NCBI RefSeq assembly: GCF_051257895.1
Contig: NZ_CP194331.1
Span: 1,054,001-1,118,000, forward strand
Length of the DNA stretch: 64,000 nt
Source of the DNA: Gallionella straubiae
GTDB lineage: Bacteria > Pseudomonadota > Gammaproteobacteria > Burkholderiales > Gallionellaceae
Reading direction: 5' to 3'
In this document: positions 53,993 through 62,522 of the stretch, one piece after another
How positions within the stretch are numbered: position 1 is the stretch's first letter
Layout of the letters: the number at the start of each line of letters is the position of its first letter
Position numbers and translations under genes: made by a program
Notes under the pieces: generated by a model
The model's input: only the letters and a program-made list of their open reading frames with translations
Database searches by the model: none
Told to the model about the DNA's origin: nothing

Positions 53993-54649
53993 ATGAATAC
54001 CGTCATTTCCAACCCCGCCATCGGCCTGGCTGAACGCCCGTTCGACGTGCATTTTTCCCAACCCGGCGATAGCGACCGCGCCGAGGTCGAGCAATTCATC
54101 GGCGAAATTTTCTGCGAGGCGTACGGCGCAAAAATCCGGCGCTTCAAGCCCTGTTTGATGAGCCTGCGCGACCAGGACAACAAACTGGTTGCAGCCTGCG
54201 GGTTCCGTAGCGCCGCGCTCGGGCCGCTGTTCCTGGAAACTTACCTGGATCACCCCATCGAGGTGGTGCTCGCGGAGCGCACCGGCTCCCCGGTCGAGCG
54301 CAACGACATAGTCGAAGTGGGCAACCTGTCGGTCATCGAACCCGGTGTGGCACGCTACCTGATTACCGCCATCATCGACCGCCTGCATGCTACTTCCAAG
54401 CAGTGGGCGGTGTTCACCGCTGTTCCGGTGGTACGCAACGCGTTCATCAAGCTGGGGCTGAACCCGGTCCTGCTCGGCGATCCCGACAAGAGCCGGCTCC
54501 CTGTAAAAGAGCAGGCGGAATGGGGCAGCTATTACGAGCAGAAGCCGCAGATCATGGCGCTGCAGCGCATCGAGCGGCGCAGCAAGCTCCGGCCTGACGG
54601 CGGCTCCGCACCCAAACCAATCGACCTCTGCTGCAAGACCTGCACCTGA
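53993..54649 (+). CDS. Thermostable hemolysin family protein (GNAT/autoinducer-synthase-like)
   Basis: 218 residues. VEQFIGEIFCEAYGAKIRRF, DNKLVAACGFRSAALGPLFL and VEVGNLSVIEPGVARYLI match the family named after the Vibrio thermostable hemolysin. That family has an acyltransferase-like (GNAT) fold related to acyl-homoserine-lactone synthases, and true haemolytic activity is not general. The C-terminus ends in an unusual cysteine-rich tail (DLCCKTCT). It lies 13 bases before the acyl-adenylating ligase. An enzymatic role joining an acyl group to a small molecule fits the neighbours better than a toxin; this is inference. Confidence 0.8.
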   Translation: MNTVISNPAIGLAERPFDVHFSQPGDSDRAEVEQFIGEIFCEAYGAKIRRFKPCLMSLRDQDNKLVAACGFRSAALGPLFLETYLDHPIEVVLAERTGSPVERNDIVEVGNLSVIEPGVARYLITAIIDRLHATSKQWAVFTAVPVVRNAFIKLGLNPVLLGDPDKSRLPVKEQAEWGSYYEQKPQIMALQRIERRSKLRPDGGSAPKPIDLCCKTCT

Positions 54650-54662
54650 CCCCGAGGAAAAC

Positions 54663-56186
54663 ATGAGCCTGTCCGTCATCGACGCCGTCAGCCGATGGAG
54701 CAAGGAATGTCCCGATTCCCCTGCCCTGCTCGGCAAACAACAGGCGCTCTGCTACCGGGAGCTCGCCGCCGCGATCGAACGATTCGGTGCGCAACTGCGC
54801 GCGGCCCCCGCCGGGACGATAGCGCTGGCGCTCGACAACTCGCCGCTCTGGGCCGTGCTCGACCTGGCCTGTTTGCACGCCGGCAAGCCGATCGTCCCGC
54901 TGCCGTTCTTCTTCTCGGCGGAACAGGTCGCCCACAGCATCCGCGACGCAGGCATCGATTGCATCCTCACCGACCAGCCGGAGCAATACCGCAAGCTGCT
55001 CGAGGCCGCAGGCATCGAAACCGGCGCGGTATTCACGCATGAGCTGAACGGCCAGACCTTCAGCGACATCCGCCTGCACAACATCGCCGCGAAAGCATTG
55101 CCCGCGGGCACGGTCAAGGTCACCTACACCTCCGGCACCACCGGCCACCCCAAGGGTGTATGTCTGGGTACCGACGCGCTGCAGCAGGTCGCCTCTTCCC
55201 TGCTGGCCGCGACGCGCGGCGATGCGGCCGACCTGCATGTCAGCGTGCTGCCGCTGTCCACCCTGCTGGAGAACCTCGCCGGCGTATATGTGCCGCTGCT
55301 GGCCGGTGCAAGCTGCCAATTGCTGCCGCTCGCCGAAGTGGGCCTGAGCGGCTCGACCGGGCTGGACGTAAAAAAAATGCTCGCCGCGCTCATCCAGTGC
55401 AAGGCGACGACCACCATCCTGACCCCGCAACTGCTGCACGCCATGATCGCCGCCATCGAGGCGGGGCATCCCGCGCCGCAACGGTTGCGCTTCGTCGCGG
55501 TGGGCGGCGCCCCCGTCGCGCCGCGCCTGCTGCAGCGCGCGGATAAACTCGGCCTGCCGGTGTTCGAGGGCTACGGCCTGTCCGAATGCGCCTCGGTGGT
55601 CGCGCTCAACACCGAAGCGGAACGCCGCATCGGCAGCGTCGGCAAGCCGCTGCCGCACGCGCGGGTGAAGTTCGCCAAGGACGGCGAGATCCTGGTGGCG
55701 GGGGCGACCCTGCTCGGCTACACCGGCGATGCGCCGCTGCAACCGGATGAATTCTGGCCGACCGGCGACACCGGCCACCTCGACGAGGAGGGCTTCCTCC
55801 ACCTCACCGGGCGCAAGAAAAACATCTTCATCACCTCGTTCGGGCGCAACGTGTCGCCGGAATGGGTGGAACGCGAACTGACCTTGCACCCGGCCATCGC
55901 GCAGGCGGCGGTGTTCGGCGAGGCGCGCCCATGGAACATCGCGGTGATCGTGCCGCGCGGCGCGACGCCCGAGGCGCTTGCCGCCGTGAACCAGGCCATC
56001 GACGAGGCGAACCGCGTGCTGCCCGACTATGCGCGGGTCAAACACTGGCTTCCCGCACAGGCCCCATTTCTGCCGCAGAACGGGCAACTCACCGCGAACG
56101 GCCGCCTCAAGCGCGCGGCGATCTGGCAGCTTTATCAAACATCCATCGAGCAACTGTACAGGGAAAAATCAGATGACGGTCTATGA
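54663..56186 (+). CDS. AMP-dependent acyl-CoA synthetase/ligase
   Basis: 507 residues. The ATP loop is VTYTSGTTGHPKGVCLG. YGLSECASVVAL, TGDTGHLDEEGFLHLTGRKK and the C-terminal lysine in NGRLKRAAI are intact, so it should adenylate a carboxylic acid and pass it to CoA or another thiol. A GAGGAAAA site precedes the ATG. It overlaps the next gene by 14 bases. It probably activates a fatty or aryl acid for the GNAT-like and diiron proteins beside it. Confidence 0.9.
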   Translation: MSLSVIDAVSRWSKECPDSPALLGKQQALCYRELAAAIERFGAQLRAAPAGTIALALDNSPLWAVLDLACLHAGKPIVPLPFFFSAEQVAHSIRDAGIDCILTDQPEQYRKLLEAAGIETGAVFTHELNGQTFSDIRLHNIAAKALPAGTVKVTYTSGTTGHPKGVCLGTDALQQVASSLLAATRGDAADLHVSVLPLSTLLENLAGVYVPLLAGASCQLLPLAEVGLSGSTGLDVKKMLAALIQCKATTTILTPQLLHAMIAAIEAGHPAPQRLRFVAVGGAPVAPRLLQRADKLGLPVFEGYGLSECASVVALNTEAERRIGSVGKPLPHARVKFAKDGEILVAGATLLGYTGDAPLQPDEFWPTGDTGHLDEEGFLHLTGRKKNIFITSFGRNVSPEWVERELTLHPAIAQAAVFGEARPWNIAVIVPRGATPEALAAVNQAIDEANRVLPDYARVKHWLPAQAPFLPQNGQLTANGRLKRAAIWQLYQTSIEQLYREKSDDGL

Positions 56187-56850
56187 GCAACTGCTTGCCG
56201 CCACCGAGGCGGAGCGCAACGAACTGCAGGGCCTGCCCATCATTCGCGCCGGCGCGTCCGGCCAGGTCAGCCTCGCCGCCTACATCGCATTCCTGACCGA
56301 GGCCTACCACCACGTCAAGCACACTACCCCGCTGCTGATGGCCTGCGGCGCGCGCCTGCCGGAAAGATACGAATGGCTGCGGACCGCGGTGGCCGAATAC
56401 ATCGAGGAAGAAGTCGGCCACCAGGAATGGATACTGAACGACATCAAGGCCTGCGGCGGCGACGCCGAAGCGGTGCGCAACGGCAAGCCGTGCATTGCCA
56501 CCGAGCTGATGGTGGCCTACGCCTACGACACCATCACGCGCGTCAATCCGGTCGGCTTCTTCGGCATGGTGCTGGTGCTGGAAGGAACCAGCGTCGCGCT
56601 GGCGACCCATGCCGGACAAGCCTTGCAGCAAAGCCTCGGACTCGGCAAGAACGCGTTCTCCTACCTGAATTCGCACGGCTCGCTGGACGTCGGCCATGTC
56701 GGCTTCTACGAGTCGCTGATCGACCGCATCACTGACCCCGCCGATCAGGCCTGCCTGATCCATTGCGCGAAAATGTTCTACAAGCTCTACGGCGACATCT
56801 TCCGCGATCTGGGCGATCGCTTCATTCCAACAACGGGAGGAACTGCATGA
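56173..56850 (+). CDS. TenA/PqqC-like heme-oxygenase-fold diiron protein
   Basis: 225 residues from the ATG at 56173. An all-helical fold is expected. Candidate metal ligands are E80 and H83 (EVGH), E137 (VLEGTS), D172 and H175 (HGSLDVGH), which follow the pattern of UndA-like and other heme-oxygenase-like diiron oxidases. UndA itself decarboxylates medium-chain fatty acids to terminal alkenes; relatives fragment amino acids or N-oxygenate. The substrate here is unknown, but an adjacent acyl ligase makes an acyl substrate plausible. It overlaps both neighbours. Confidence 0.82.
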   Translation: MTVYEQLLAATEAERNELQGLPIIRAGASGQVSLAAYIAFLTEAYHHVKHTTPLLMACGARLPERYEWLRTAVAEYIEEEVGHQEWILNDIKACGGDAEAVRNGKPCIATELMVAYAYDTITRVNPVGFFGMVLVLEGTSVALATHAGQALQQSLGLGKNAFSYLNSHGSLDVGHVGFYESLIDRITDPADQACLIHCAKMFYKLYGDIFRDLGDRFIPTTGGTA

Positions 56851-57653
56851 ATCTGTCTGGCAAACGCATCATCCTGACCGGCGCGGCCGGCGGCATCGGC
56901 TACCGCCTCGCGCTGCTGCTCGCCGCGAAGGGCGCGAAGCTCGCGCTGGTCGAACGCAACGCGCCACGCGTTGAGGAAATCTGCGCCGAGATCAACAAGA
57001 ACGGAGGCTCGGCCACAGCCGTCGCGCTCGACCTGTCCGCCGAGGGCGCACCGCAGCAGGCGGTGGACGCCGCGCTGCAGGCGATGGGCGGCGTGGACCT
57101 GCTCATCAACAACGCGGGCATCATGGACTTCACGCTGTTCGAGCGCCACGACCCGAAACGCATCGAGCAGATGATAGGCGTCAACGTCATCGCGCCGATG
57201 CTGCTGGTGCGCGCCGTGCTGCCGCACCTGCTGAAGCAGGACAGCGGGCGCATCGTGAACATCGGCTCGGCCTTCGGCTCGATCGGCTTCCCGCACTTCG
57301 CGACCTACTGCGCAAGCAAATTCGCGATGCGCGGCTTCTCCGAGGCGCTGCGCCGCGAGCTGGTCGACAGCCAGGTCGGCGTCACCTACGTCTCGCCGCG
57401 CGCCACCAAGACGCCGCTCAACGACGACGTCACAACCAGGATGCTGGCCGAGACCAAGACGAACATGGACGAGCCCGACTATGTCGCCGCCCAGATCGTG
57501 CTGGCGATCGAACAGGAGCGCAAGGAACATTTCATCGGCCAGCCGGAGTCCTTCTTCGCGCGGCTGAACGGCATGTTCCCGCGCCTGGTCGACAACGGCC
57601 TGCTGAAGAACACGCGCATCGCGCGCAAGTACGCCCAGTCCATCGGTAAGTAA
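56847..57653 (+). CDS. Short-chain dehydrogenase/reductase
   Basis: 268 residues from an ATG overlapping the previous stop. TGAAGGIG for NAD(P), NNAGIM, the catalytic Ser in NIGSAFGS and YCASK (YxxxK) are intact. The segment RELVDSQVGVTYVSPRATKTPLN is typical of SDRs acting on lipid-like substrates. It probably reduces or oxidises the product of the neighbouring enzymes. A 36-base gap separates it from the last gene. Confidence 0.9.
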   Translation: MNLSGKRIILTGAAGGIGYRLALLLAAKGAKLALVERNAPRVEEICAEINKNGGSATAVALDLSAEGAPQQAVDAALQAMGGVDLLINNAGIMDFTLFERHDPKRIEQMIGVNVIAPMLLVRAVLPHLLKQDSGRIVNIGSAFGSIGFPHFATYCASKFAMRGFSEALRRELVDSQVGVTYVSPRATKTPLNDDVTTRMLAETKTNMDEPDYVAAQIVLAIEQERKEHFIGQPESFFARLNGMFPRLVDNGLLKNTRIARKYAQSIGK

Positions 57654-57689
57654 TCCCATCAACAAGCAACATTCACACAAGGAGGAGTT

Positions 57690-58328
57690 ATGAAGAAGTA
57701 CACCTGGCTGATCGCCCTGCTGTTCGCTGCCACCAGCGCATTCGCCGAAACCGCGCCGCTCGACGCCGCCATCCAGAAATTGCAGCACGACTGGGCAACC
57801 GCCTTTTACAAGACACCCGAAAAAGAAAAGGAAGCCGCGTTCGAGAAGCTCGTCAAGGAAGCACACGAAGTAAGCGCCGCCAACCCCGGCCGCGCCGAGC
57901 CGCTGATCTGGGAAGGCATCATCACCAGCACCCTGGCCAAGTACCAGAGCATCTTCTCGGCCGGCGGCACCGCCAAGGCCGCGCGCGACCTGTTGCTGGC
58001 TGCGGAAAAGATCGACGCCAACGCCCTGAACGGTTCCGCGCTGACCTCGCTCGGCAGCCTGTACTACAAGGTGCCGCGCTTCGGCTCTTTCGGCGACCAC
58101 GACAAGGCGCGCGATTACCTCGAGCGTGCGCTCAAGGTCAACCCGGACGGCATCGACCCGAACTTCTTCATGGGTGAACTCATGGTCGAGCGCAACGAAA
58201 ATGCCAAGGCGCTCGAATACTTCAAGAAGGCACTGAACGCCCCGGCGCGCCCCGGCCGCGAGGATGCGGACACCGGTCGCAAGGCGGAAATCCAGGATGC
58301 CATCAAGAAGATCGAGAAGAAGCACTAA
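57690..58328 (+). CDS. Exported TPR-repeat protein
   Basis: 212 residues. The signal peptide MKKYTWLIALLFAATSAFA is followed by a mature helical protein with TPR-like units, the last being HDKARDYLERALKVNPDGID and NAKALEYFKKALNAPARPG. A strong GGAGGAG site precedes the ATG. It would act in the periplasm as a scaffold. It is the last gene of the cluster, directly before a terminator. Confidence 0.85.
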   Translation: MKKYTWLIALLFAATSAFAETAPLDAAIQKLQHDWATAFYKTPEKEKEAAFEKLVKEAHEVSAANPGRAEPLIWEGIITSTLAKYQSIFSAGGTAKAARDLLLAAEKIDANALNGSALTSLGSLYYKVPRFGSFGDHDKARDYLERALKVNPDGIDPNFFMGELMVERNENAKALEYFKKALNAPARPGREDADTGRKAEIQDAIKKIEKKH

Positions 58329-58351
58329 CTCGCATTCGACTCGGAACACCG

Positions 58352-58379
58352 GCCCCACCGCGATGGTGGGGCTTTTTTT
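58352..58379 (+). terminator. Rho-independent terminator of the seven-gene cluster
   Basis: GCCCCACC pairs with GGTGGGGC around a five-base loop and is followed by seven T residues. It lies 23 bases after the TPR gene stop. Confidence 0.92.
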
Positions 58380-58402
58380 GGATGGTGCTCAGCCGGCAAA
58401 CA

Positions 58403-59017
58403 TCACTCCACGGGCAGCCCTTCCGCTTTCATGGCGGCGACCACCGCGGGACGCGCGGCGACGCGATTGAAATATTCCCTTAACGCAGGCCAGGGCGACA
58501 AATCTATTCCGGTGAAAAACGTCCATCTGAGCATGGTGAACAAATACGCGTCGGCGACGGAAAACGTATCGCCCAGCAGGTAACTCCTTCCTTCGAGCGC
58601 GGATGCGGCGTAACCCAACCTCTTGTTGAGCCTTGCCTTGATGGCATTCCTAGTTTCCTCCGGTACCGCCGGATTGAACAGCATGCCGAAGCTCTTGTGA
58701 ATTTCAGTCGAGATGTAATTGAGCCACTCCTGGAGCCTGTAGCGCTCCAGGGTCCCGGCCGCAGGCGCAAGGTTTTTCGCGGGCGCGAGATCGGCAAGGT
58801 ATTGCACGATGGCAGGCCCCTCGGTCAGCAGCTCGCCGCTATTCATCACCAAAGCGGGAACATAGCTCTTGGGATTGATGGCCTCGTAGTCGGTGCCGGT
58901 ATCGGTTCTTTTGGTCTTGAGATTTACCTTTTCTGCCTCGAAAGGGATTCCCGCCTCACGCAGGACGATATGCGGAGAAAGGGAGCAGGCACCCGGACTG
59001 TAGTAGAGCTTGATCAT
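58403..59017 (-). CDS. Glutathione S-transferase, beta-class-like
   Basis: 204 residues from MIKLYYSPGACSLSPHIVL at 59017, chosen because AGAGGA precedes it. The cysteine in SPGACS is the beta-class active-site residue, and YVPALV and LTEGPAIVQYLAD form the glutathione site. The C-terminal helical domain follows. It is a detoxification or stress enzyme with unknown substrate. It is convergent with the cluster at 52383-58328. Confidence 0.93.
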   Translation of the reverse strand: MIKLYYSPGACSLSPHIVLREAGIPFEAEKVNLKTKRTDTGTDYEAINPKSYVPALVMNSGELLTEGPAIVQYLADLAPAKNLAPAAGTLERYRLQEWLNYISTEIHKSFGMLFNPAVPEETRNAIKARLNKRLGYAASALEGRSYLLGDTFSVADAYLFTMLRWTFFTGIDLSPWPALREYFNRVAARPAVVAAMKAEGLPVE

Positions 59018-59176
59018 TCGCCTATCCTCTGCATTGACGTCACAGCGGCAACTTAGCAAGGATTCGGCCCTGCCTCAATAAATCAAACCCTGTAGGTAAA
59101 GACACTTATGTTTCAAACGCGGCCCGATCGTCAGAATGGCGTCCCCTGAATAAATAGCGGCCTATCAAACAAAGCC

Positions 59177-59623
59177 ATGGCGGAAACCATCGATTCGAGA
59201 ACAAGCGCGCATGACTCGCGGTTGGGCGATAAACGGGAGCTTGCCCTCCTGAGCCTCATCAAGGAAGGCGATTTCGATGCCCGGCAGAAGATGATCGCGC
59301 ACAACCTGCGCCTCGCGCTCAACAGCACCCGGCGCTATGCCAACATAAGGCTTTTCGACCTGCTCAAGGCCGGCAACCTGGGGCTGGCGTACGCGCTGGA
59401 AAATTTCGAACGCGAAGGCCATGGGCGTTTTTCGGCCTACGCCGACCAGTGCATCCGCCAGAGTATCGAATACGCCATCCAGAATTGGGACGGTTGCGGC
59501 CCGGCGTGGCTCGAAAAACCGGACCATGACCGGTACCGTATCGTCGCGAACGACGATACAAATCCGTCGTCGGTGCATTTGATCCGTGATCCCGGTCTCC
59601 CTGCCCATGACCAAATTAACTGA
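59177..59623 (+). CDS. Sigma-70 region 2-only protein (truncated RpoS/RpoD-like)
   Basis: 148 residues. Residues about 20-115 align by eye with regions 1.2-2.4 of primary/RpoS sigma factors: RQKMIAHNLRLALNSTRRYA, DLLKAGNLGLAYALENFE and FSAYADQCIRQSIEYAI. Regions 3 and 4 are missing; the protein ends in an unrelated 40-residue tail. The two tryptophans of region 2.3 (WWIRQ) that melt promoters are replaced (DQCIRQ). It may be a decayed sigma gene or a regulator that binds the beta-prime clamp without opening DNA. It overlaps the next gene by 17 bases. No good Shine-Dalgarno sequence is seen. Confidence 0.7.
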   Translation: MAETIDSRTSAHDSRLGDKRELALLSLIKEGDFDARQKMIAHNLRLALNSTRRYANIRLFDLLKAGNLGLAYALENFEREGHGRFSAYADQCIRQSIEYAIQNWDGCGPAWLEKPDHDRYRIVANDDTNPSSVHLIRDPGLPAHDQIN

Positions 59624-59867
59624 TTACGCCGACGCAGCCGCGACGGAATATTTGCGGGAGACGGGAAAAACCGAACTGGAGCCGCACTGGCTGGCCGAGT
59701 TTTTCCAGGACTGCGGCGTGCTGGATGAATACCCCCGCCAGGACCTGGTCGCTTTCCACGCCATGGTGCAAAAAGAGCTGATCAGAAGAGCCGAACGCAC
59801 CGAAAAGCAAGCACGCCTGCGACTGGACAAGATCGCGCGCACCGCGAAGCCCCCGCACAAGCCGTAA
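59607..59867 (+). CDS. Hypothetical protein following the sigma-like gene
   Basis: 86 residues from MTKLTDYADAAATEYL; an in-frame ATG seven codons earlier is possible. The sequence is mostly charged and helical (YPRQDLVAFHAMVQKELIRR, ERTEKQARLRLDK). No family is recognised. It overlaps the sigma-like gene and may be coupled to it. Confidence 0.5.
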   Translation: MTKLTDYADAAATEYLRETGKTELEPHWLAEFFQDCGVLDEYPRQDLVAFHAMVQKELIRRAERTEKQARLRLDKIARTAKPPHKP

Positions 59868-60067
59868 TTCCTCCAGGCAAGCCCGTCCGTATAAAAAATT
59901 TCAGGCAGTTGCGGCTGCCCTGCTGCCTGGAAGCGTATTTCATGGCATGACATTCTGGTTTGTGCCGGTAGCGGTCGTGCAGGCAGCTGTCGTCGAGTGG
60001 CCGATTCTCGACCCAGCCGGTCGCGCCAGTGATAAAAAGCCGTCGTGTTAGGCGCGGATTTTTGCGT

Positions 60068-60099
60068 CGTAACCCGACTTTGGGTACCGTCGGGTTACG
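60068..60099. repeat. REP-like palindrome
   Basis: CGTAACCCGAC and its exact reverse complement GTCGGGTTACG flank a ten-base loop. A related CTAATCCGACCTAC follows at 60110-60124. The 59868-60131 gap shows no gene besides this element. Confidence 0.75.
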
Positions 60100-60131
60100 C
60101 GATGAAACCGCTAATCCGACCTACGAGTTTT

Positions 60132-61508
60132 TCAGCGCCCCGACACCACGCAGCGATTGCGCCCGGCTTCCTTGGCCTCGTAGAGCGCGCCGTCGGCATC
60201 CTTCAGCATCGTCTCGTAATCCGGGTGGCCGTTGTAGGTGGCGATGCCGACGCTGGTGGTGACCTGGGTCGTCTGCCCATCGCCGACGCGCAGCGGCTCC
60301 GCGGCGAACTTCTGGCGTATGCTCTCCGCAACCTGCAGGGCCTGCTCCCTGCCGACTTCGACCAGCACCACGAGCATCTCCTCGCCGCCGTAGCGGAACA
60401 CGAAGTCCCCGGCGCGCACGCTGCCGGTGACGAGGTCGGCGGCCTGCTGCAGCACCAGATCCCCCGCCGCGTGCCCGTAGGTGTCGTTGATCTTCTTGAA
60501 GCGGTCTAGGTCGAGCAGCAGCACCGCAAACGGCACGCTGCTGCGCCGCGCCAGCGCCATCTCCCGCGTCAGCACGGCGGGCAGGAAGCGGCGGTTCAAC
60601 AGGCGCGTCAGCGCATCGCGGCCGCTTTCCACCTCGATGAAACGGTCGAACAGGCCGCCCAGCATGAACTTGATCTCGGCGATCCCCGCCTCGATCTCCT
60701 TCATCAGCGCGCCCCCATCGCCGGGATTTTTGCGCGACTCGATCAACTTGGGGAACAGCGATTTTTCCACGTCCTCGATGCGCCGGCGGATCTGTTCCAG
60801 CTCCGGCGCGGACTCGAAGATGATTGCAGCCTTGTGCTGCAGCCACATGCCGAATTCGGAGTGCTTGATGTCCGGCAACTCCGCCGCGCTGCCCTCGGCG
60901 AGCAGCTTGAGCAGGATCTGCTGCGCCCACTCCAGGATCGCCGCGCGCTGCCGCTCGCGCTCGGCCAGCATGTTCTGCCCCAGGGCGAACATGCGGTAGG
61001 CCTCGTCGGTGCGCGTCTGCTTTTCCATGTCGATCACGTAATAGTCCGTCATCGCATCCAGCGCCAGCTCGATCGTTTCCGCGACGAAGTTGCTCGCCTT
61101 CACCAGTTCGCCGCGCCCCAGGGTGGATTCCACCAGATGGCCGTGGATCGCATGCTTCAGCATGCGCGCACCGCGCATCACCAGCGCGATGGGCACCTGG
61201 ATGCGCGCATGCACCTCGCCGATGTGGCATTGATGCTTGTAGATCGCCTCCGGATATTGCTGTTCGTCGGAAAACAGCTCACACAGCCAGCGTTGCATCG
61301 AAGCGTGCAGGCGCTGGTTGACGAGGTCGTTATCTAGGAACGTCCTGGCTTCCTCGTCGTCCAGCATGTTCCGGTAGAACAGATCGGCCAGCCCGGCGGC
61401 TTGCTGCCGCACGATTTCTCCGACCAGTCTGCGCAGCGCGACGGGAGTCTCTTCGGAGAGCCTTTGCCAGTCGGCGGCAAACTCCCTGCTTTGCTTCAGT
61501 TTGATCAT
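60132..61508 (-). CDS. Globin-coupled diguanylate cyclase (DosC-like)
   Basis: 458 residues. The N-terminal 160 residues are a globin sensor; H100 in IGEVHARIQVP is the expected proximal heme ligand. A helical linker (about 165-290) leads to a GGDEF domain with R365-x2-D368 as inhibitory site and the active-site sequence GGEEM (374-378), where the last residue is Met rather than Phe. Diguanylate cyclase activity tuned by oxygen or NO is expected, as in DosC. The first two Asp for metal (LLDLDRFKKIND) are present. It stands alone upstream-adjacent to serB on the same strand. Confidence 0.9.
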   Translation of the reverse strand: MIKLKQSREFAADWQRLSEETPVALRRLVGEIVRQQAAGLADLFYRNMLDDEEARTFLDNDLVNQRLHASMQRWLCELFSDEQQYPEAIYKHQCHIGEVHARIQVPIALVMRGARMLKHAIHGHLVESTLGRGELVKASNFVAETIELALDAMTDYYVIDMEKQTRTDEAYRMFALGQNMLAERERQRAAILEWAQQILLKLLAEGSAAELPDIKHSEFGMWLQHKAAIIFESAPELEQIRRRIEDVEKSLFPKLIESRKNPGDGGALMKEIEAGIAEIKFMLGGLFDRFIEVESGRDALTRLLNRRFLPAVLTREMALARRSSVPFAVLLLDLDRFKKINDTYGHAAGDLVLQQAADLVTGSVRAGDFVFRYGGEEMLVVLVEVGREQALQVAESIRQKFAAEPLRVGDGQTTQVTTSVGIATYNGHPDYETMLKDADGALYEAKEAGRNRCVVSGR

Positions 61509-61564
61509 GATTGCCTGCCCAGAAATATCTCAGGTTATTGTACCGGCAAACCCTCGCCCGGGCT

Positions 61565-62401
61565 TTAGCCGGCCAGCAGATTCAACATGCCGTCCAGCCC
61601 GACGAAATTCAGCGCATAGCTGGCCTGTTCGCGCACCACCGGCTTGGCGTGATAGGCGACGCTGATGCCGGCGCGCGCCATCATCTTCAGGTCGTTCGCG
61701 CCGTCGCCCATCGCGATGACCTGCTCCGGCCGGAGCTCAAGTTCCTCGCGGGTTTTCACCAGCCAGTCGGCCTTGGCCTGCGCATCGAAGATCTTGCCCA
61801 GCACCCTGCCGGTCAGTTTTCCATTCTCGATTTCCAGCGTGTTGGCATAGGCAAAATCGAGACCGAGACGCGCCTTGAGGCGCTCGGTAAAAAACACGAA
61901 GCCGCCGGACACCAGCAGCGTCCGGATGCCGTGCTCCTTCAATTTGGCCAGCATGATTTCCGCGCCGGGCGAGAGCCTGAGGCGCTCGTCGTACACGCGC
62001 TGCAGGGCGTGCTCGTCCAGCCCTTCGAGCAAGGCGACGCGGCGGCGCAGGCTCTCGGCGAAATCGATCTCCCCGCGCATCGCCGCCTCGGTGATCGCCG
62101 CGACCTGCGGCTTGAGCCCGTGCATGCCGGCGATCTCGTCGATGCACTCGATGGTGATCAGCGTGGAGTCCATGTCCATCACCAGCAGCCCGAAATCGCC
62201 CAGCGAGCGGCCGCGCGGCACGAAACCGTAATCCAGCTGGTGCTCGAAACAGTAGTGCGCAATCTCCGGATGCGACTGCGCTTCGGTCAGGCGGCAGACA
62301 TGCCCGGCGACCTGCTCGCGCTGTCTGGCCTGTGACAGTTTGGACAAGTGATCCAGATGGATGGCGGCTATGGGGTGGATAGCCTGGACGATGAGGTTCA
62401 T
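61565..62401 (-). CDS. serB: Phosphoserine phosphatase SerB
   Basis: 278 residues. HAD motif I is VMDMDSTLI, motif II is LLVSGG, and motif III/IV is MGDGANDLKMM. The N-terminal 70 residues are a short ACT-like extension (GHVCRLTEAQSHPEIAHYCF). It catalyses the last step of serine synthesis. Confidence 0.95.
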   Translation of the reverse strand: MNLIVQAIHPIAAIHLDHLSKLSQARQREQVAGHVCRLTEAQSHPEIAHYCFEHQLDYGFVPRGRSLGDFGLLVMDMDSTLITIECIDEIAGMHGLKPQVAAITEAAMRGEIDFAESLRRRVALLEGLDEHALQRVYDERLRLSPGAEIMLAKLKEHGIRTLLVSGGFVFFTERLKARLGLDFAYANTLEIENGKLTGRVLGKIFDAQAKADWLVKTREELELRPEQVIAMGDGANDLKMMARAGISVAYHAKPVVREQASYALNFVGLDGMLNLLAG

Positions 62402-62522
62402 GGTTCGGTGATGTAAAAAGCGGTGCGGTTTTGCAGCGGCGATTATCCGTCATTTCGGCCGGATTTTCCCGCCCATCAAAAGACTAAAGGGTGCAGGCGC
62501 GGTAAACTGTCGGAAGTTAACC

